Assembly: GCA_947628855.1 (NCBI GenBank) | Contig: CANRBM010000009.1 | Span: 1 to 39,335, forward strand | From: an uncultured Clostridia bacterium | Lineage (GTDB): Bacteria > Bacillota > Clostridia > Christensenellales > CAG-917 | DNA length: 39,335 nt | Direction of reading: 5' to 3' | Part shown: piece by piece, positions 18,410 to 26,759 of the stretch | Position numbering within the stretch: the stretch's first letter is position 1 | How the letters are laid out: the number at the start of each line of letters is the position of its first letter | The notes under the pieces: model-generated | Databases searched by the model: none | Told to the model about the DNA's origin: nothing | The model's input: the letters and a program-made list of their open reading frames with translations, nothing else | Position numbers and translations under genes: made by a program

Positions 18410-19747
18410 ATGGCATCTGTAAAACTTGTAAATGTAAACAAAGTGTATGACGGCGGCGTGCATGCCGTGCACGATTTCTCCATCGACATCAAGGATAAGG
18501 AGTTTATCGTGTTCGTCGGTCCCTCAGGTTGCGGCAAGTCCACGACGCTGAGAATGATCGCCGGTCTTGAGGAGATCTCCTATGGAGAGTTCTATATAGA
18601 CGACAAACTTATGAATAGTGCGGCACCAAAAGATAGGGATATAGCAATGGTGTTCCAATCGTATGCGCTCTATCCGCAGATGACCGTCTACGACAATATG
18701 GCTTACGCTTTGAAACTCCGCAAGGTCCCCAAGGATGAGATCGACAGGAGAGTCAGAGAGGCGGCGGCTATACTGAAACTCACGCCTTATCTCGACAGGA
18801 AGCCTCGCGCGCTTTCGGGCGGTCAAAGACAGAGAGTCGCACTCGGTCGCTCCATAGTGCGCAGACCCAAGGTGTTCTTGATGGACGAGCCGCTGAGCAA
18901 CCTCGACGCGAAGCTGAGAGTGGCTATGAGAAGCGAGATCGTCAGAATACACGAGGAAGTCGGCGCAACGACCATCTATGTCACGCACGACCAGATCGAG
19001 GCTATGACGATGGCGTCGAGAATTGTCGTTATGAAGGACGGCTTCATTCAGCAGATCGGCACTCCCAACGAGGTTTATCAACACCCCGCAAATCTGTTTG
19101 TCGCAGGCTTTATCGGCACGCCCGCTATGAACTTCCTCTACGGCAAGCTCAGCGAGGACGGGAAGTTTTATATCAACGGCTGCGACCAATATATCAATAT
19201 GACGGATGAGCAAATGCAATTGCTCAAGGATTATGTCGGGCACGGACTTGTATACGGAATACGCCCGGAAAATCTCATTTTCGAAAAGGATGAGCGCTTT
19301 GACCGCTACAAGAATGCGTCGTTTGAGATCTCCGTTCGCATCATCGAACTGCTCGGCGATATCCTCAACGTCCACGGCAAGATAGGGGATACCGACATCG
19401 TAATCAAAATGCCCAATAAGTACGACGTGAGAGAGGGAGACGTGATCAAAGTCGCCATTGAAAGCTCCTATGAGCGTTTTTTCAACGAAACCACTACCAA
19501 GGCTATAACCCCCGACTATTGCAATTACGAAGAGATCGAGGTCACACAGTCGCTTGACGAGGACAACGTCACAATAATTGAGGAAAAAAAGAACGGTATA
19601 TTCTCAAAGATGGGCAGCGCTGTTAAAAACGTCATCGGTAAACTGAAAAAGCCCGCTAAAGCAGACGAGAAGGACGGCGTGGCAGCCGACAGCGACAAAC
19701 CCGAGACTTCCGACAGCTCAAACGAGGCAAGCTCAGACGAAAAGTAA
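18410..19747 (+). CDS. Sugar ABC transporter ATP-binding protein, MsmK/UgpC type, with C-terminal acidic extension
   Basis: Walker A GPSGCGKST, signature LSGGQRQRVALGR, Walker B VFLMDEPLSNLDAKLR, TOBE-like C-terminus. Confidence 0.93.
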   Translation: MASVKLVNVNKVYDGGVHAVHDFSIDIKDKEFIVFVGPSGCGKSTTLRMIAGLEEISYGEFYIDDKLMNSAAPKDRDIAMVFQSYALYPQMTVYDNMAYALKLRKVPKDEIDRRVREAAAILKLTPYLDRKPRALSGGQRQRVALGRSIVRRPKVFLMDEPLSNLDAKLRVAMRSEIVRIHEEVGATTIYVTHDQIEAMTMASRIVVMKDGFIQQIGTPNEVYQHPANLFVAGFIGTPAMNFLYGKLSEDGKFYINGCDQYINMTDEQMQLLKDYVGHGLVYGIRPENLIFEKDERFDRYKNASFEISVRIIELLGDILNVHGKIGDTDIVIKMPNKYDVREGDVIKVAIESSYERFFNETTTKAITPDYCNYEEIEVTQSLDEDNVTIIEEKKNGIFSKMGSAVKNVIGKLKKPAKADEKDGVAADSDKPETSDSSNEASSDEK

Positions 19748-19821
19748 AGTTCCGACAGTTCAAATAAGACAAACGCAGAATAAGAATTTTTCAGACATTC
19801 AGCGTCATAAATTTCCCCTTT

Positions 19822-19855
19822 GAGGCGGCAAGTGCAATTTCGCGCTTGCCGTCTC
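19822..19855 (+). terminator. Strong 14-bp hairpin after the fructan operon (terminator-like, weak T-tract)
   Basis: GAGGCGGCAAGTGC-AATTTC-GCGCTTGCCGTCTC, two G-U pairs; lies 75 nt after the last operon stop. Confidence 0.4.
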
Positions 19856-20227
19856 GCTTATCAGCTTTTACATCGATCCGGCTCGTTTCGCGATCTGTTT
19901 TTTGTCGATCCGACTTTGCATCTTAATAACGACATAACTTTTTGATAAACTATTTGTAGTGCCAACGGCATATCTGTGAACAAACTAAAATCGGGCGTCA
20001 ACGCCGCATAATATTGTTTTATTTTTTCAACTTCGTCATCGGGTTTGTCATAAACCTTGTCAAATTTCCAATCGTGCATATTTTTATATCATTCCATATC
20101 CGCAAAAAACAAGATTTTATGACAATTTCAATAAAAAATTTTTTTATCTCATCATTTGAATTGAGAACATCAACATTTTGTCTTATAAGCGAGCCACTTT
20201 TAATGTTAAATTTGCCACAAACAGTAT

Positions 20228-20270
20228 AAAAAAAGTAACCAGCTTACCCTTTTAGGGGTCCAACCGGTTA
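20228..20270 (-). terminator. Rho-independent-like terminator on the minus strand
   Basis: Minus strand AACCGGTTGGACCC-CTAAAA-GGGTAAGCTGGTT followed by ACTTTTTTT. Confidence 0.6.
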
Positions 20271-20273
20271 TCA

Positions 20274-20296
20274 TTTGGTGGAGACTAGGGGATTCG
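20274..20296. repeat. Direct-repeat copy of the tRNA-Ala 3' end (TTTGGTGGAGACTAGGGGATTCG)
   Basis: Identical 23-mer at 20460-20482, inside the tRNA-Ala gene. Confidence 0.9.
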
Positions 20297-20425
20297 TATT
20301 ACAGCGGAGCGAGAGAGTTTACTCTCGGGAGCGGAGTGCGCAGCCTGACCGAGGGGCAGGGCACCGTGAAACGGTGCGCGTGTTTTTTGTAAAACACGCA
20401 GGTTCGAAATCCCGACGTCGCCACA

Positions 20426-20461
20426 AAAAAACCTGTGAAATTTTATCATTTCACAGGTTTT
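20426..20461. terminator. Bidirectional terminator downstream of tRNA-Ala
   Basis: AAAAACCTGTGAAAT-TTTATC-ATTTCACAGGTTTTT: 15-bp perfect stem. Confidence 0.8.
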
Positions 20462-20537
20462 TGGTGGAGACTAGGGGATTCGAACCCCTGACCTATGCAT
20501 TGCGAACGCATCGCTCTACCAACTGAGCCAAGCCCCC
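20462..20537 (-). tRNA. tRNA-Ala (anticodon CGC)
   Basis: Complete cloverleaf, GGGGGCT/AGTCTCC acceptor with G3-U70, loop UUCGCAA, encoded CCA. Confidence 0.95.
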
Positions 20538-20543
20538 GATATA

Positions 20544-20631
20544 TGGTGCGGTTAAAGGGACTTGAACCCATATGAACGTATTGCTCACTAGAACCTGAAT
20601 CTAGCGCGTCTGCCAATTCCGCCATAACCGC
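20544..20631 (-). tRNA. tRNA-Leu (anticodon CAG)
   Basis: Acceptor GCGGTTA/TAACCGC, anticodon arm CTAGA-TTCAGGT-TCTAG, long variable arm, encoded CCA. Confidence 0.95.
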
Positions 20632-20836
20632 ATTGGATTTTGTACTAGCATTTTAGCGCAAAAAAGTATGTTTGTCAATGATTTTGGAGCAATGTATGAA
20701 TTGTTTTTTTACGGCGCCGGTTTTGCTGTAAAATGCGGCGTTTTCTATTATAATTTTCATTTGGCAGACGCCTTTTAAGTTTAAATTAGCGACGCAAAGC
20801 TTGAAAAAATCGTTCGGACAAATATTTCAAATTTCG

Positions 20837-20866
20837 TTGACAAGCGGCGGGCCGGAGTGGTATACT
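20837..20866 (+). promoter_or_regulatory. Promoter for the AbrB-like gene (TTGACA-N18-TATACT)
   Basis: TTGACA 20837-20842, TATACT 20861-20866. Confidence 0.65.
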
Positions 20867-20929
20867 CGGTATGAAAAGTAGGAAAAATCTGACATCTTTG
20901 ACGCCGCTTTACATATTATAGGAGGCAAT

Positions 20930-21139
20930 ATGGGCGAAGATAAGTATATTTGGACGGCGACGGTCGGGGCGAAAGGGCAGATCGTCATACCCAAGCAAGC
21001 GAGGGACGTTTTCGACATCAAGGAAGGCGACACGCTCATCCTGCTTGGGGACAAAGAGCGTGGCATCGCAATCGCAAAATACGATGACTACGTCAATTTT
21101 GCGACGGCTATATTCGACGCGAAAAAGGTAGACAAATAA
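20930..21139 (+). CDS. AbrB/MazE/SpoVT-family DNA-binding protein
   Basis: WTATVGAKGQIVIPKQARDVFDIKEGDTLILLGD is a swapped-hairpin AbrB motif; GGAGG RBS. Confidence 0.9.
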   Translation: MGEDKYIWTATVGAKGQIVIPKQARDVFDIKEGDTLILLGDKERGIAIAKYDDYVNFATAIFDAKKVDK

Positions 21140-21201
21140 TTGCGACAAAGCGCCGATATCGGCACTTTATACATACAAAACAAACACTTAAAACAGGAAA
21201 T

Positions 21202-22125
21202 ATGCAACTTATGAGTAAAGCCATCGTTGTGAAAGGACTCAAAAAAAGTTATAAGGACGTGATGGCTGTCAAGGGCATCGACTTCGATGTGGACGAGGGC
21301 AGTCTGTTTGCTTTCCTCGGGGTAAACGGCGCGGGCAAGAGCACTACGATAAACATACTGTGCACCTTGCTCGAGGCGGACGGCGGCGACGTCAACATCT
21401 GCGGGCTCGACCTCAAGACGGACGCGGCGGCAATACGCTCGCGTATAGGCGTTGTGTTTCAAGGCAGCGCCCTCGACGCGCGGCTGAGCGTGAGGGAGAA
21501 CCTGTCTACGCGCGCGTCTTTTTACGGTTTGAGCGGAGACGCCAAGCAAAACAGGCTCAAAGAGCTTGAGGAACTTTTGGAACTTACCGACATTATGTCG
21601 CGGCCGTACGGCAAACTCAGCGGCGGACAGCGCAGGCGCGTGGACGTGGCGAGGGGGCTCATCAATTCGCCGCGCATACTCTTCCTCGATGAGCCGACGA
21701 CGGGGCTGGATCCGCAGACGAGGCGTACGGTGTGGGAGATCGTGGACAGACTTAGGAAAAACCTCAAAATGACGGTGTTTTTGACTACGCACTACATGGA
21801 AGAGGCGGACGGCGCGGACAAGGTCGTCATTCTGGACGAGGGGCGAGTCGTCGCGGTGGGCACTCCCGTAGAGCTCAAAAACAGGTACAGCAACGACTGC
21901 ATAAAGCTGTATTCGCCCGCGCTCCCCGAGATAGGCGAGAGGCTTGAGGGAATGAGATACGAGTACGACAGCGGCGCGTACAAGATATATGTGCCGGACA
22001 GCGACGCCGCGCGCAAGTTTATTGTGAAAAACGGCGACATATTGAAAGATTTCGAGTTTGTCAAGGGCAATATGGACGATGTATTTTTGAATGTTACGGG
22101 CAAAAAGCCGGGAGGAGAGGAATGA
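21202..22125 (+). CDS. ABC transporter ATP-binding protein (DrrA-like, ABC-2 exporter)
   Basis: GVNGAGKSTT, LSGGQRRRVDVARGL, ILFLDEPTTGLDPQTRR. Confidence 0.93.
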   Translation: MQLMSKAIVVKGLKKSYKDVMAVKGIDFDVDEGSLFAFLGVNGAGKSTTINILCTLLEADGGDVNICGLDLKTDAAAIRSRIGVVFQGSALDARLSVRENLSTRASFYGLSGDAKQNRLKELEELLELTDIMSRPYGKLSGGQRRRVDVARGLINSPRILFLDEPTTGLDPQTRRTVWEIVDRLRKNLKMTVFLTTHYMEEADGADKVVILDEGRVVAVGTPVELKNRYSNDCIKLYSPALPEIGERLEGMRYEYDSGAYKIYVPDSDAARKFIVKNGDILKDFEFVKGNMDDVFLNVTGKKPGGEE

Positions 22126-22889
22126 AAAACGATCTTGTGATACTTGGCAATCTCATCCGCCGTGGGTTGAAAATGTACCTGTCGGACAAAATGGCGGTTT
22201 TCCTGTCCATTCTGTCCCCGCTTATCATACTGTTTTTATATCTGATGTTTTTGGGCGACATCCAATATGATTCGGTCGTCGCAAAGCTTGAGGGGCTTGC
22301 CGTAAACGACGACGCGGTCCACGCCTTCATAGACGGCTGGATGATGGCGGGCGCGCTTGCCGTCTCCTGCATTACGGTGTCGTTTTGCGCGCAATATCTC
22401 ATGATAAACGACCGCGAAGGCGGCGCTATGCAGGATATGCTGACGTCGCCGATAAAGCGCGGCGTACTCAGCGTGAGCTATCTCATCGTCAACGTCGTCA
22501 TCACGACGGTCATTGTCGGCATAATCACGGCGCTCGCGTTTGTATATCTCGCCGCTACGGGCTGGTATTTGAGCGGCGCGGACGTAGGCAAGATAATCGG
22601 CATGCTGCTTTTGTCCGTGCTGTCCGCGAGCCTGTTTACGACGATCATATGTATGCTTTTCCGCACACAGTCGGCGCACGGCGGCGCAAGCGGCATTCTG
22701 AGCGCCGCGATAGGTTTCTTCATAGGCGCGTATATGCCGATCGCCATTTTCCCGAAGGCAATACAGTATTTTGTGCTGTTTATGCCCGGTTCGTACTCGG
22801 CGGGAGTGCTACGCAACCTGTTTATGCGCGGCGCTATGGAGAGCGTCGTCGCCGACTTGCCCGCGCCCGCGGTCGAACCTGTAAAGTAG
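22122..22889 (+). CDS. ABC-2 type permease
   Basis: Polytopic; ATGA overlap with the ATPase gene; exporter permease pattern. Confidence 0.88.
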   Translation: MKNDLVILGNLIRRGLKMYLSDKMAVFLSILSPLIILFLYLMFLGDIQYDSVVAKLEGLAVNDDAVHAFIDGWMMAGALAVSCITVSFCAQYLMINDREGGAMQDMLTSPIKRGVLSVSYLIVNVVITTVIVGIITALAFVYLAATGWYLSGADVGKIIGMLLLSVLSASLFTTIICMLFRTQSAHGGASGILSAAIGFFIGAYMPIAIFPKAIQYFVLFMPGSYSAGVLRNLFMRGAMESVVADLPAPAVEPVK

Positions 22890-22895
22890 GGGCTT

Positions 22896-23096
22896 ATGGA
22901 GAGTTTTTCCATGCAGATGGACGCATTCGGCAAAACGATATATGAAAAGGAGATGTGGATCATCTTCGCGTGTACGCTTGTCGTCTTTGTCGCGGCTTAC
23001 ATAGTCAATCAAGTCGTCCGCACCAAAACGCACACCCTATTCGCCGCGCCCTCACTGCACAAGAGCGCAAAGAAAGGGAAAAAGAGCGAGAAATGA
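22896..23096 (+). CDS. Small single-TM protein, unknown function
   Basis: 66 aa with one TM segment (MWIIFACTLVVFVAAYIV) and basic tail; follows the permease by 6 nt. Confidence 0.5.
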   Translation: MESFSMQMDAFGKTIYEKEMWIIFACTLVVFVAAYIVNQVVRTKTHTLFAAPSLHKSAKKGKKSEK

Positions 23097-23167
23097 TTTT
23101 TTATAAGACGTGGGCTACGCGCCCACTCCTCGGCGAGGGACTTCGTCGTTCCCTGCAATCCCAAGCT

Positions 23168-23214
23168 AAAAAAGCACGGACCCGCTACTTTCAGTAGACG
23201 GATCCGCGCTTTTT
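23168..23214. terminator. Bidirectional terminator between convergent genes
   Basis: AAAAAAGC...GCTTTTT long imperfect stem including CTACT-TTC-AGTAG. Confidence 0.75.
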
Positions 23215-23243
23215 GATTTTTGATTTTGTGGGCTAGCCGTAGG

Positions 23244-25766
23244 TCACTTCTTGACTTTGGCGAGGCCTTTTTCGACGAGCGTTTCTATTTCCTCATAGGG
23301 GAGCTCGGCGGCGAAGTCGCGGTCCTTATGGCGGGTCGCAAGCTCTACGCCCTTGCTCTTCATGAGCATTTTGATGAGCTCGCCTACATATTGCACGCGG
23401 CGCACTCCGTTGAGCTTGTAGCGGCAGGTGTAATCGCTCTTGGCCTTTTCTATTTTGTCAATGGCGTACTTGCTCTTGTTGATGTCGCGCGTGGTGAGGG
23501 CGAGCTGCAACTCGAGGGTCTTGCCACGCATGACGAATTTCGCGAGCTTGACTCTGCCGATGAATATGCTCTCGTGAGCGCGCGTGACGCGGGTGTCTAC
23601 GCCCCTGTAGCTCAAGAAGATATTCTTTACAGCGCTGTAATATGTCTTGACCTCGTCGGGCGCTTGAATGAGCTTGGCAAGATAGGTGAGAATGTAGTGC
23701 GGAGCGCCGTCGTCAGCCGCGGGAGTTTCTTCTTCCGCGTCATCTTCGTCGTCGGAGTCCTCGTCGTCCTCTTCGTCCTCGACGTCGGCAGCGGCGTTTT
23801 CGTCGGAAACAGTCTCCTCTTCCGTCTCTTCTGCAGGAGTTTCTTCTGAGGGCTCTTCCTCCTCCACGGGTGCTTCCTCCTCCGCGGGTTCGGACTCCTC
23901 TTCGGGTTGTTGCTCTTGCTCGTCGGATGTTTCGGATGCGGGGTCCTCCTCGGGTATTGCCTCCTCTTCGGGCGCTTCCTCGGGTCGCTCGTAAGGCTCT
24001 TCAGCGGGAGTTTCGGGCGCTTCCTCTGTCTCGGGGACAGGCGCCTCTTCATCTTCCTCTTCTAGCTCCTCTACGAGCAGGGGAGCGATGGGTTCTTCCT
24101 CCGACGTTGCTGAGTCGTCAACTTCTGCGGCGGCTTCTTCATAAAGCTCTTCGTCGGAAGTCTCTTGCTCGGCGGCTTTCCTCGCCTCGGTCTCCTCGAT
24201 CATCTTCGCGAGGGTAGGCTCGTCAAGTTTGCACTTCGCCTTGTAGATGATGAGCGCTATCGCCATAAGCACCATAGGTATTACGCACATGCAGGCGAGC
24301 AATCCCATCTTTGTTTTCTCATCCATTCCGGCGATGACTTCCTTTATGCCTGCAATGACCTCTTCGCCTGTTTTTAAACCTTCTGTGCCTTGATTTTCAA
24401 GGTCGGAAATCTGATTCGTGTATAAAAGAGAACCTGTTATGAGCAAGACAAGAGAGATGAGGCCTTGCGACAGGGCGGAGCCCATCTTAGCGGTGAAGGG
24501 ACGTAACGAGAAGATGACAGCCTCGTCGCGCTTGCCCGTCTTCCACTCGTTGTATTCGACGGTATTCGCCATATTTATGAGCATTATCATATAGAATCCC
24601 GTTGACCAACCCGTGAATCCGTACAGCAGAGCCATGACAAGGAATTTCGGGGTGATGGGCAAATTCAAGATCGGGATCACAAAACCGCCGCCTACGTTGT
24701 TTGGCCAAACGAGACCCACGATGAGCAATAGGGCATAACTGATTATCAAAGTTATTCCGCAACTGTACAGAGTTCTGTTTCTGCCGAGTTTTTTGGAGAA
24801 CCACGGATAGAACAGCGTAAACACTACGGACAGTATCGCATATACGATGCTGAACACCGTGCCGAGCATGCCTTCATATCCGAATTCGAAATATATGTAG
24901 AATGTGAGGATGTTGCCGACCGCGATGCCCGAGATTAAGTTCCATATGAGCATGACAAGCGTACACCAAAGCAATTGATCGTTGTGGAAAAGCACCTTGA
25001 ACAGATCTTTGAGCTTTGTGCCCTGAGTCTTTTGGAAGTCGGCAGGCAGTGGCTTTTCCTTGACGCCGAGTATGGTGAACAGTTGAAAGCCTACCATAAG
25101 CACTACGACCACTATCGATATCAATCCGTAGCCTTTGGTCGGGTCGAGATGAAGCGCATGCGCTACGTCGCCGACGGTGAGCAGAGGAACAAGCAATCCC
25201 GCAAGTCCGCCGCCAGCGCTGCATACCAGCTGTGTGAAGGACGTCAGTTTGTTGCGGTCGTCGGGGTTGGACGTGAGCGACGGCATCATGCCCCAATACG
25301 AGATGTCGTTCATCGTGAACGTGATGGAGAACATGAAGTACGCAAACGCAAGGAAACCGATGAATGACCAACCATAGAGCGGCACGTTGAATAAGGCGAT
25401 TATCACGCCTCCCGTCAAAATCGCGCCGATAAGCTGCCACGGTTTGTATTTGCCCCACTTTGTGCGCGTGTTCTCGACGATGGAGCCCATGATAGGATCG
25501 TTGAAGGCGTCAAAGATACGTGCGCAAACGATGATGACTGTGATCATGGCAAATTGCGCGTCGCTAAGATGTTTTGTAAGCAACACAAACGTCAGCAAAA
25601 ATCCGTTGAAGAAGTTGTACAGGAAATCTCTGCCGAATGTGCCAAGCGGGAACATAAAGAAGTTGCGCTTTGACAGTCTCTCGCCGACATTCATCACGTC
25701 AGGCGTACCTGCCGTGGCGACTTCCGAATTCGACTGAGCCTGCATTTCAAGATCTTGATTGTCCAT
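23244..25766 (-). CDS. GPH/MelB-type MFS sugar:cation symporter fused to a highly acidic linker and a C-terminal globular domain
   Basis: Start refined to MDNQDLEM (AAGGGAGGAATT RBS; tracked ORF starts at 25808). Transporter core GTFGRDFLYNFFNGFLLTF...FDAFNDPIMGSIVENTRTKWGKYKPW; Glu/Pro-rich linker; last ~151 aa HYILTYLAKLIQAPDEVKTYYSAVKN... Confidence 0.9.
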   Translation of the reverse strand: MDNQDLEMQAQSNSEVATAGTPDVMNVGERLSKRNFFMFPLGTFGRDFLYNFFNGFLLTFVLLTKHLSDAQFAMITVIIVCARIFDAFNDPIMGSIVENTRTKWGKYKPWQLIGAILTGGVIIALFNVPLYGWSFIGFLAFAYFMFSITFTMNDISYWGMMPSLTSNPDDRNKLTSFTQLVCSAGGGLAGLLVPLLTVGDVAHALHLDPTKGYGLISIVVVVLMVGFQLFTILGVKEKPLPADFQKTQGTKLKDLFKVLFHNDQLLWCTLVMLIWNLISGIAVGNILTFYIYFEFGYEGMLGTVFSIVYAILSVVFTLFYPWFSKKLGRNRTLYSCGITLIISYALLLIVGLVWPNNVGGGFVIPILNLPITPKFLVMALLYGFTGWSTGFYMIMLINMANTVEYNEWKTGKRDEAVIFSLRPFTAKMGSALSQGLISLVLLITGSLLYTNQISDLENQGTEGLKTGEEVIAGIKEVIAGMDEKTKMGLLACMCVIPMVLMAIALIIYKAKCKLDEPTLAKMIEETEARKAAEQETSDEELYEEAAAEVDDSATSEEEPIAPLLVEELEEEDEEAPVPETEEAPETPAEEPYERPEEAPEEEAIPEEDPASETSDEQEQQPEEESEPAEEEAPVEEEEPSEETPAEETEEETVSDENAAADVEDEEDDEDSDDEDDAEEETPAADDGAPHYILTYLAKLIQAPDEVKTYYSAVKNIFLSYRGVDTRVTRAHESIFIGRVKLAKFVMRGKTLELQLALTTRDINKSKYAIDKIEKAKSDYTCRYKLNGVRRVQYVGELIKMLMKSKGVELATRHKDRDFAAELPYEEIETLVEKGLAKVKK

Positions 25767-25938
25767 AATTCCTCCCTTATTTGATAAATTATAAATATAT
25801 AATATCAAAAAAATGATTCACTGACAATATGCAAAATCGACATTGTGAAAAAAACTTTGGTAATTTTGAAAAAATCGCAAAAAAAATCTTAAAAACGCTG
25901 TACAATTTGCGAGAATTTGATTATAATGTACAGGCAAT

Positions 25939-26015
25939 CTGGGTGTGGCGCAGTTTGGTAGCGCGCATGAATGGGGTTCATGAGGCCGGAAGTTCAAGTC
26001 TTCTCACCCAGACCA
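25939..26015 (+). tRNA. tRNA-Pro (anticodon GGG)
   Basis: Full cloverleaf CTGGGTG/CACCCAG, loop AUGGGGU, encoded CCA. Confidence 0.95.
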
Positions 26016-26016
26016 G

Positions 26017-26052
26017 ACAAAAGCACATCGACATGATGTGCTTTTGTTTTTT
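26017..26052 (+). terminator. Terminator of tRNA-Pro
   Basis: ACAAAAGCACATC-GACAT-GATGTGCTTTTGT 13-bp perfect stem followed by T-tract. Confidence 0.88.
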
Positions 26053-26094
26053 CAAAAGCACATAGATGTCATTTGCTTTTTTGGTCTACTCCGC

Positions 26095-26164
26095 ACACAA
26101 AAATTTTAACGGTTCACAATATCTCACATCAAAGATGTGGATATGGTTCACCTGATTTTTGTGT
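26095..26164. repeat. Nested inverted repeat / hairpin element
   Basis: Outer ACACAAAAAT (26095-26104) / ATTTTTGTGT (26155-26164); inner ATATC-T-CACATC-AAA-GATGTG-GATAT (26119-26144). Confidence 0.65.
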
Positions 26165-26279
26165 TTGGTTTGCGCCTACGGCGCCAATTTTCACATTATC
26201 CGCTCAAGGCGCCCTTTGTTTGCCCACAAAAAAATGCAATGCTTTGCGGGCAAATAAGGGGAGCTGTCCGTGGAACGGA

Positions 26280-26420
26280 CTGAGGGGATCGTTCATTTTT
26301 TTCTGTCATTCCGAGCGCAGTCGAGGAATCCCCCGGTGCGGAGCAGGACGTCCTCTACACTTGGGGATCTTTCGACTTCGCTCAAGATGACAGATCGCAC
26401 AAACGAATAATCCCCTCAGT
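26280..26420. repeat. Nested palindromic interspersed-repeat-like element
   Basis: CTGTCATTCCGAGCGCAGTCGAGGAATCCCC ... GGGGATCTTTCGACTTCGCTCAAGATGACAG (26303-26393), inside CTGAGGGGATCGTT ... AATAATCCCCTCAG. Confidence 0.75.
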
Positions 26421-26642
26421 TCGTTTCGCTTTGTCGTGGGAAGTTATGCCGTAGCGGGTCAAAAAATCACTGACTTTTGTCTGCGACAGCGCATACAGCG
26501 CATATTTTTATGCGACAAGGAAAAAGAAGGCGGTCATAAATTTCGGCAGTTTGGAATGAAATATTTTTTTATCCGCTTTTTCAAAGCGTGATATGTACTA
26601 TAATATAAATACATATATTTCGGATATATTTTCAAAAAACGT

Positions 26643-26671
26643 TTGACTTTTTGCGCGGGGTTTGTTAAAGT
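26643..26671 (+). promoter_or_regulatory. Promoter for rplU (TTGACT-N17-TAAAGT)
   Basis: Spacing and hexamers upstream of rplU. Confidence 0.6.
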
Positions 26672-26759
26672 AGATGTCGAGCCGCTCGGAAGTGGTTTTT
26701 TAAGTTGTCCTAAGAATTGGGCGCACCATAACGGCGAGACCGGTCAGAGGAGGTAAAAC
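26672..26759 (+). promoter_or_regulatory. rplU 5' leader, candidate L21 leader RNA
   Basis: ~88-nt leader with GCCGCTCGGAAGTGGTTTTTT..., upstream of L21; L21 leaders are known in Firmicutes. Family match not verified. Confidence 0.4.

Noticed and set aside
17374-18543. 389-aa minus-strand ORF opposite fructokinase
   Set aside because: Antisense to a well-supported PfkB gene within a tight operon
19861-20079. 72-aa minus-strand ORF MHDWKFDKVYDKPDDEVEKIKQYY...
   Set aside because: Composition is plausible, but no RBS, no recognisable family and an AT-rich isolated context; insufficient support for a CDS
20275-20526. 83-aa ORF MVETRGFVLQ...VETRGFEPLTYALRTHRSTN
   Set aside because: Reads across the antisense of tRNA-Ala and its duplicated 3' end; a recognised spurious-ORF pattern
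25829-26065. 78-aa ORF over tRNA-Pro
   Set aside because: Overlaps a complete tRNA gene and its terminator
26073-26390. 105-aa ORF containing CHSERSRGIP
   Set aside because: Translation of the palindromic interspersed repeat; a common spurious ORF
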